64,000 nucleotides of DNA, from positions 31,314 through 95,313 of the forward strand of contig JAIUPO010000019.1 in the NCBI GenBank assembly GCA_020160805.1. The letters run 5' to 3'. This stretch comes from Actinomycetota bacterium. GTDB taxonomy: Bacteria; Actinomycetota; Actinomycetes; Actinomycetales; Dermatophilaceae. Each line of letters begins with the position of its first letter. Positions within the stretch are counted from its first letter, which is position 1. The notes below the pieces were generated by a model. The model was given only the letters and a program-made list of their open reading frames with translations, did not search any database and was not told the origin of the DNA. Positions 60,873 through 64,000 of the stretch are shown here, one piece after another. Made by a program: the position numbers and the translations under genes.

Positions 60873-62393
60873 CTATCGCTGGTCGCCCGCGTGGCGGGCC
60901 GCATATCGGGCCGACGGTTCTGCGGACTTTTCGGCGTGGAGGAAGGCGACGTGGTGGCTGTAGCCGAGTGCGTCGGCGACTAGCGACGGTGGGCATTGGA
61001 GGACGAGCTCGCCGAGGGCGCTGTTGCGGGCGCCGAGGAGGTTCACGCCGAGGGCTCGCAGTCTGTCCATCACGGTGTTGGGGTGGAGGTGTCGTCCGGC
61101 GAGGATGCTTGGGAACATCCAGGGGCTGTCCGTCCCTGCCGCTGTCCGGAGGTTGGGCCGAGCATCGCGGTGCTGGCGGATCATGTTGGCGAACGGCTCA
61201 GGCACGTCCACTGGATGGCGGCCGAGCTGGATTCTCATGCCGTGAGGGCTCTCGGCGATGGCCTCGGTCGTCAGAGTGACGACTTTGACCAGTGGTTGCG
61301 CGTAGAGGAGCAGGAGCATGCCGGCGACGCGGTAGGGGAGTGACTCGCTGGTCCCGGTGAGCAATTCGCGGATCCAGGCAAGTCTCTGCTCCTGGCTCAG
61401 GGACGGGCTCGATCGGGGAGTGCGATGCGCGACCGTGACACCGGTGTTCAAGCGGGACTTCTTGGCGAGCTGGAAGAAGTTCCTGATCATGGTGCGAGTG
61501 GTCGGTCCGCCTGCCAGCCACTCGTCGGCGTCTTGCTGGGTGCAGGTCGCGGCGGTGCGGTGGTGTGTCTGGTGCAGCCAGGTCAGGAACTTGACTGTCT
61601 CGGTGATCTCTTGCTTCGCTGAGTGCACCGGGCCGCGCGTGTTGGCGCCTGCTTCGGATTTGGCGCGGATGTTGCGTAGGTGGTGCCAGGTCGCGAAGTG
61701 CTGGACGGGCTGACGGACCTCGGCGGGGAGCCCTTCTAACTTGACGGCGATCCACTCCTCGAATCGGTGCAGGTAGGCATCGCGGTAGGGGAGTAGGCCG
61801 TGATGTTGCAGGAGTGCTCGGATGTGTTCGGTCGGCTTGCCGGGAACGGCGTCGAGGCCTTCGTGGGAGATCGGGATCGTGCCGTCGCCAAGGCCACGCA
61901 GGAGCGTCTGGACCTTGGGGGATCGCTTCCAGACGAGGATCGACTCGGGTCGCTCGGATGCGCATAGCGCGTCGACCAGACCGCGCAGAGCGGGGTGTTC
62001 CGGCTCGCCGCCGAGGACCTGGTGGAGGTCGGCGCGAAGCGCACATCGGGCGCAGAGCCGCCCTCGGTGATGCCCGGCTTCGGTGTCGCAGCTGTCGCAA
62101 TGGAAGTCGTGGGGGATCTCCGCGCAGGTCGCGCAGATCGGACCGCCGCCGGCGCTTGCGGGTCCTGGTAGCAGGCGGTCTTGGAGGCACTCCGGGCAGA
62201 CGCCTCGGGTGTGGACGGCGTTGTAGTAGCAGATGTTGCAGAGCCGGCCCTCCGGCCATGTGACGGCGACCCGCGGGATCTTGCGGCCGCAGCGTGCGCA
62301 CGGGTTCCCGGTCGTCGAGGTGATGCGTGGACGACCCTGGATGGTGGAGCGGGGGGACAGGCCTGCTGGTCCTCGACTCGCCACGGCAGCCAT
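60873..62393 (-). CDS. zinc-ribbon tyrosine-recombinase-like protein (TnpB-like)
   Basis: 506 residues. The N-terminal 110 residues hold four or five CxxC pairs (NPCARCGRK, LCNICYY, CPECLQ, ICATCAE, CDSCD, LCARCAL), a zinc-ribbon array. The C-terminal part (about 300-506) has the shape of a tyrosine recombinase: MLLLLYAQPLVKVVTLTTE, ARNSALGELVLQCPPSLVAD and LGYSHHVAFLH. The catalytic Arg (usually YGLRxxEL) reads QPLVKVV and HxxR reads ARNSAL, so it may lack full activity. ATG 62393 follows the XRE stop closely. Last of a three-gene recombinase operon. Confidence 0.7.
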   Translation of the reverse strand: MAAVASRGPAGLSPRSTIQGRPRITSTTGNPCARCGRKIPRVAVTWPEGRLCNICYYNAVHTRGVCPECLQDRLLPGPASAGGGPICATCAEIPHDFHCDSCDTEAGHHRGRLCARCALRADLHQVLGGEPEHPALRGLVDALCASERPESILVWKRSPKVQTLLRGLGDGTIPISHEGLDAVPGKPTEHIRALLQHHGLLPYRDAYLHRFEEWIAVKLEGLPAEVRQPVQHFATWHHLRNIRAKSEAGANTRGPVHSAKQEITETVKFLTWLHQTHHRTAATCTQQDADEWLAGGPTTRTMIRNFFQLAKKSRLNTGVTVAHRTPRSSPSLSQEQRLAWIRELLTGTSESLPYRVAGMLLLLYAQPLVKVVTLTTEAIAESPHGMRIQLGRHPVDVPEPFANMIRQHRDARPNLRTAAGTDSPWMFPSILAGRHLHPNTVMDRLRALGVNLLGARNSALGELVLQCPPSLVADALGYSHHVAFLHAEKSAEPSARYAARHAGDQR

Positions 62394-62395
62394 CC

Positions 62396-62728
62396 CTACT
62401 CGTCGAGAATGTTCGCGCGCCGGGGTCGAACTGATCGGTCGAGGCTGACGACGTTGGAGCCGGGCTCGGTCGCGGTCTTCCGGCGCCGGACGTCCGCGGC
62501 GGTTGTCGTGACCAGATCGGCTGGTGTGCACTCGAAGATGTCGCAGAGTGCGGCGATAACTTGGAGCGAGACGCGCTCCGGCCGCTGATTGACGAGGCGG
62601 TAGACCTGCGGTCGGGAGAGCGTGATGTCCCGTTCGCCGAGCAGCGGGATGAGATCGGTCGTGTTGTGCAGACCTCTGGCCGCCATCAGCTCGGCCAGGC
62701 GCCACTGGTAGTCGACCTTGCGTTTCAT
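62396..62728 (-). CDS. XRE-family helix-turn-helix protein
   Basis: 110 residues. XRE fold: RLAELMAARGLHNTTDLIPL, LSRPQVYRLVNQRPERVSLQ and VIAALCDIFECTPADLV. The C-terminal tail (RRRKTATEPGSNVVSLDR) is basic. It overlaps the integrase gene by ATGA and precedes the zinc-ribbon recombinase by two bases, so it is the middle gene of the cassette, likely its regulator or a recombination accessory factor. Confidence 0.88.
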   Translation of the reverse strand: MKRKVDYQWRLAELMAARGLHNTTDLIPLLGERDITLSRPQVYRLVNQRPERVSLQVIAALCDIFECTPADLVTTTAADVRRRKTATEPGSNVVSLDRSVRPRRANILDE

Positions 62729-63831
62729 GGTGTTCCATCCTTCGTGGTGCGGGCCAGGGCCTCGTTGACGGTCCTGTCGAGAGCGCTGCGGAGCGTGCTG
62801 CGCCGGAACTCGTCGCCGACGAACTGGTAGATGCCGGTCGTCGAGGCGTACTCGTGCCCCATCTGGTCCTGGACGAACCGTGGGTCCCAGCCAGCCTCCA
62901 ACAGATGCGTAGCGTAGGAGCGTCGGAACGAGTGCAGATCGAGCCCGTCCGAAAGTCCGAGCTCGTCGCAGTAGCGGCGTAGCCGGCGCAGCAGCGCCGG
63001 TTCTCCGACCAGGCCGCCGCGTTCGCTGGGGAACAGGTCGAGTGTGTCGGGCTCACCGCGACCGTTGGCGAGCCAGTCCTCGAGGATCGGAGGCGTCCAT
63101 CGCCAGACGGTGAGCACGCTGCGGGGTTTGTAGGGCGAGGAGCGCTTTGACTTGCCGTAGCGGACCTTGCAGACGCCGAACCGGCCGAACTCGCGCGCAT
63201 GCGGGTTGCGGGCGAAGTCGACGAGCTGCAGGTGTCGCAACTCGTTGAAGCGGAGGCCGTAGGCGTAGGCGATCTTCATCATGACCGCATCGCGATAGGC
63301 CGCCTGCCAGCCCTTGCGTCCCGACCGCCCCATGCGTTCGACCTCATCGTCGGCGTAGACGAAGAGTCGATCGAGCTCGGACCGCGTGTAGGGACGCTTC
63401 GTGGGTCCGCCGTCGTACTCCTGGACGTGCGGTGCGGAGTTCCAGTCGAAGAAGACCTGCGCCGGGTGGGTGCCGAAGTACTGCTCGCAGACCCGGTCCC
63501 ATCCGTAGTCGGGGTTGCTGACGTAGCTCGTGAACGCCCGAAGCGCAGAGTGGTAGCTGCGCAGCGTGGAGCGAGAGACGTGTCGGACGGTGCGCAGGTC
63601 GGCCGAGAACTCCTCGACCATCGCCGGCGTCCAGTTCCACGGATCCTCGTTCATGTGCTCAACGAACCGGCGCACACAGCGCAGCCGCTGCTCGATCGTC
63701 GCGAACTGCAGGTTCCTGGAGAGCTGCTGGTTGCGCCAGCCGTCCAGCATGAGCTGGAGCACCTGCTCCTCGGGCCGAAGGACCGGCAGCGAGGGCACCA
63801 CCGAGACCCGACCCACACCGTCGACGTGCAT
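62725..63831 (-). CDS. int: tyrosine recombinase (integrase)
   Basis: 368 residues. N-terminal SAM-like domain (about 45-125: RCVRRFVEHM, RSYHSALRAFTSYV) and catalytic domain with all key residues: Arg194 (AYGLRFNELR), Lys in a KVRYGKSKR turn, His300 and Arg303 (DLHSFRRSYATH), His326 (MGHEYAS) and the nucleophile Tyr335 (TTGIYQF). It cuts and joins DNA at att-like sites and is the active member of the cassette. ATG 63831. The length and the arrangement fit TnpA of Tn554-like elements. Confidence 0.92.
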   Translation of the reverse strand: MHVDGVGRVSVVPSLPVLRPEEQVLQLMLDGWRNQQLSRNLQFATIEQRLRCVRRFVEHMNEDPWNWTPAMVEEFSADLRTVRHVSRSTLRSYHSALRAFTSYVSNPDYGWDRVCEQYFGTHPAQVFFDWNSAPHVQEYDGGPTKRPYTRSELDRLFVYADDEVERMGRSGRKGWQAAYRDAVMMKIAYAYGLRFNELRHLQLVDFARNPHAREFGRFGVCKVRYGKSKRSSPYKPRSVLTVWRWTPPILEDWLANGRGEPDTLDLFPSERGGLVGEPALLRRLRRYCDELGLSDGLDLHSFRRSYATHLLEAGWDPRFVQDQMGHEYASTTGIYQFVGDEFRRSTLRSALDRTVNEALARTTKDGTP

Positions 63832-63851
63832 CCGACACCTCGTTCCGCGGT

Positions 63852-63886
63852 TGCATCCAATGAGTCAATGATGCATCCGATGAGAC
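63852..63886. repeat. two direct repeats upstream of integrase operon
   Basis: TGCATCCAATGAGTC (63852-63866) and TGCATCCGATGAGAC (63872-63886), 20 bases apart with two mismatches. On the minus strand the spacer contains TTGACT, a good -35 box for the integrase operon. They could be binding sites of the XRE protein or arm sites of the recombinase. Confidence 0.5.
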
Positions 63887-63923
63887 GCCAAGGGTATACG
63901 TGCTGGTCAACGGCGTGTCTGCG

Positions 63924-64000
63924 GGCTCTGTTGCAAAGATTGGCGGCAGTCAGAGGTAGGCTGTCGCTCTGCGCCGATCAGGCGGCTGCTGCGAAATGGT
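63924..64000. mobile_element. IS6100: left end of IS6100 (IS6 family), continues outside window
   Basis: From 63924 the sequence reads GGCTCTGTTGCAAA, the 14-base terminal inverted repeat of IS6100, followed by the known IS6100 end (GATTGGCGGCAGTCAGAGG ...). Only 77 bases are inside the window, so the transposase gene is not seen. IS6100 is widespread in actinobacterial resistance plasmids and is known beside tet(33). Confidence 0.9.

Noticed and set aside
61198..62301. 367-codon minus-strand frame over the zinc-ribbon recombinase gene
   Set aside because: Arg/Pro-rich shadow of the true frame, which has the CxxC array.
1..64000. CRISPR arrays, tRNA and rRNA genes, replication origin
   Set aside because: No regularly spaced repeats, no tRNA cloverleaf or rRNA sequence and no replication initiator recognised on either strand.

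Overview
This window looks like a mosaic accessory region (plasmid or integrated mobile island) of a high-GC actinobacterium, probably Micrococcales and perhaps Microbacteriaceae. The evidence is very high GC, frequent GTG/TTG starts, long chains of ATGA/GTGA/TGATG gene overlaps, actinobacterial relaxase and excisionase types, and the end of IS6100 at the right edge. I see no replication initiator, rRNA, tRNA or CRISPR array. Family names come from reading motifs, not from database searches.

Layout. 1-5.1 kb: a Fic toxin (cut by the window edge) with a VbhA-like antitoxin, a coupled run of small genes ending in an excisionase-like HTH protein, a candidate oriT, and a mobilization operon (MobC-like protein, MobA/VirD2-type relaxase, coiled-coil protein, GIY-YIG protein). 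5.2-7.7 kb: thiol and envelope stress genes (thioredoxin-like protein, rhodanese lipoprotein, SHOCT protein, DoxX). 7.7-15.4 kb: a metabolic cassette with a fused HAD phosphoglucomutase/GH65 phosphorylase, an archaeal-type (type II) GAPDH, an EamA transporter and a phosphoketolase.

15.4-36.8 kb: a copper and envelope-redox island. It holds a CopB-like Cu-ATPase coupled to the phosphoketolase, a multicopper oxidase, M23 peptidases, CcdA, TlpA-like lipoproteins, ResB, Lgt, two DUF305 lipoproteins, a large membrane protein, CsoR, a cupredoxin-CopA-YHS fusion ATPase with a CsoR-type operator, and a CDF transporter with an ArsR regulator. 37-49.7 kb: a second, diverged set with zf-TFIIB protein, M23, CtaG, CcdA, TlpA, flavoprotein, DsbA, CopC, ArsR, CDF, NlpC/P60, ResB and M23. 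Four small membrane proteins spread through both sets share the C-terminal residues LSISRT.

49.9-64 kb: plasmid-like mosaic. It contains a toxin-antitoxin pair, a truncated MFS gene, an orphan response regulator, several plasmid gene relics, a TetA/TetR pair with two tet-operator-like dyads, a MobF (TrwC/TraA) relaxase-helicase, an abortive-infection-like protein, a three-gene tyrosine-recombinase cassette, and the start of IS6100.

Working model: copper efflux (two Cu-ATPases, CDFs), periplasmic copper oxidation and binding (MCO, CopC, DUF305, cupredoxin and YHS domains) and membrane thiol redox and cytochrome maturation (CcdA, TlpA, DsbA, ResB, CtaG) act together. The type II GAPDH and phosphoketolase could keep carbon flow going when copper inhibits the normal glycolytic GAPDH. 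The two mobilization modules and the recombinase/IS end explain how the block could move.
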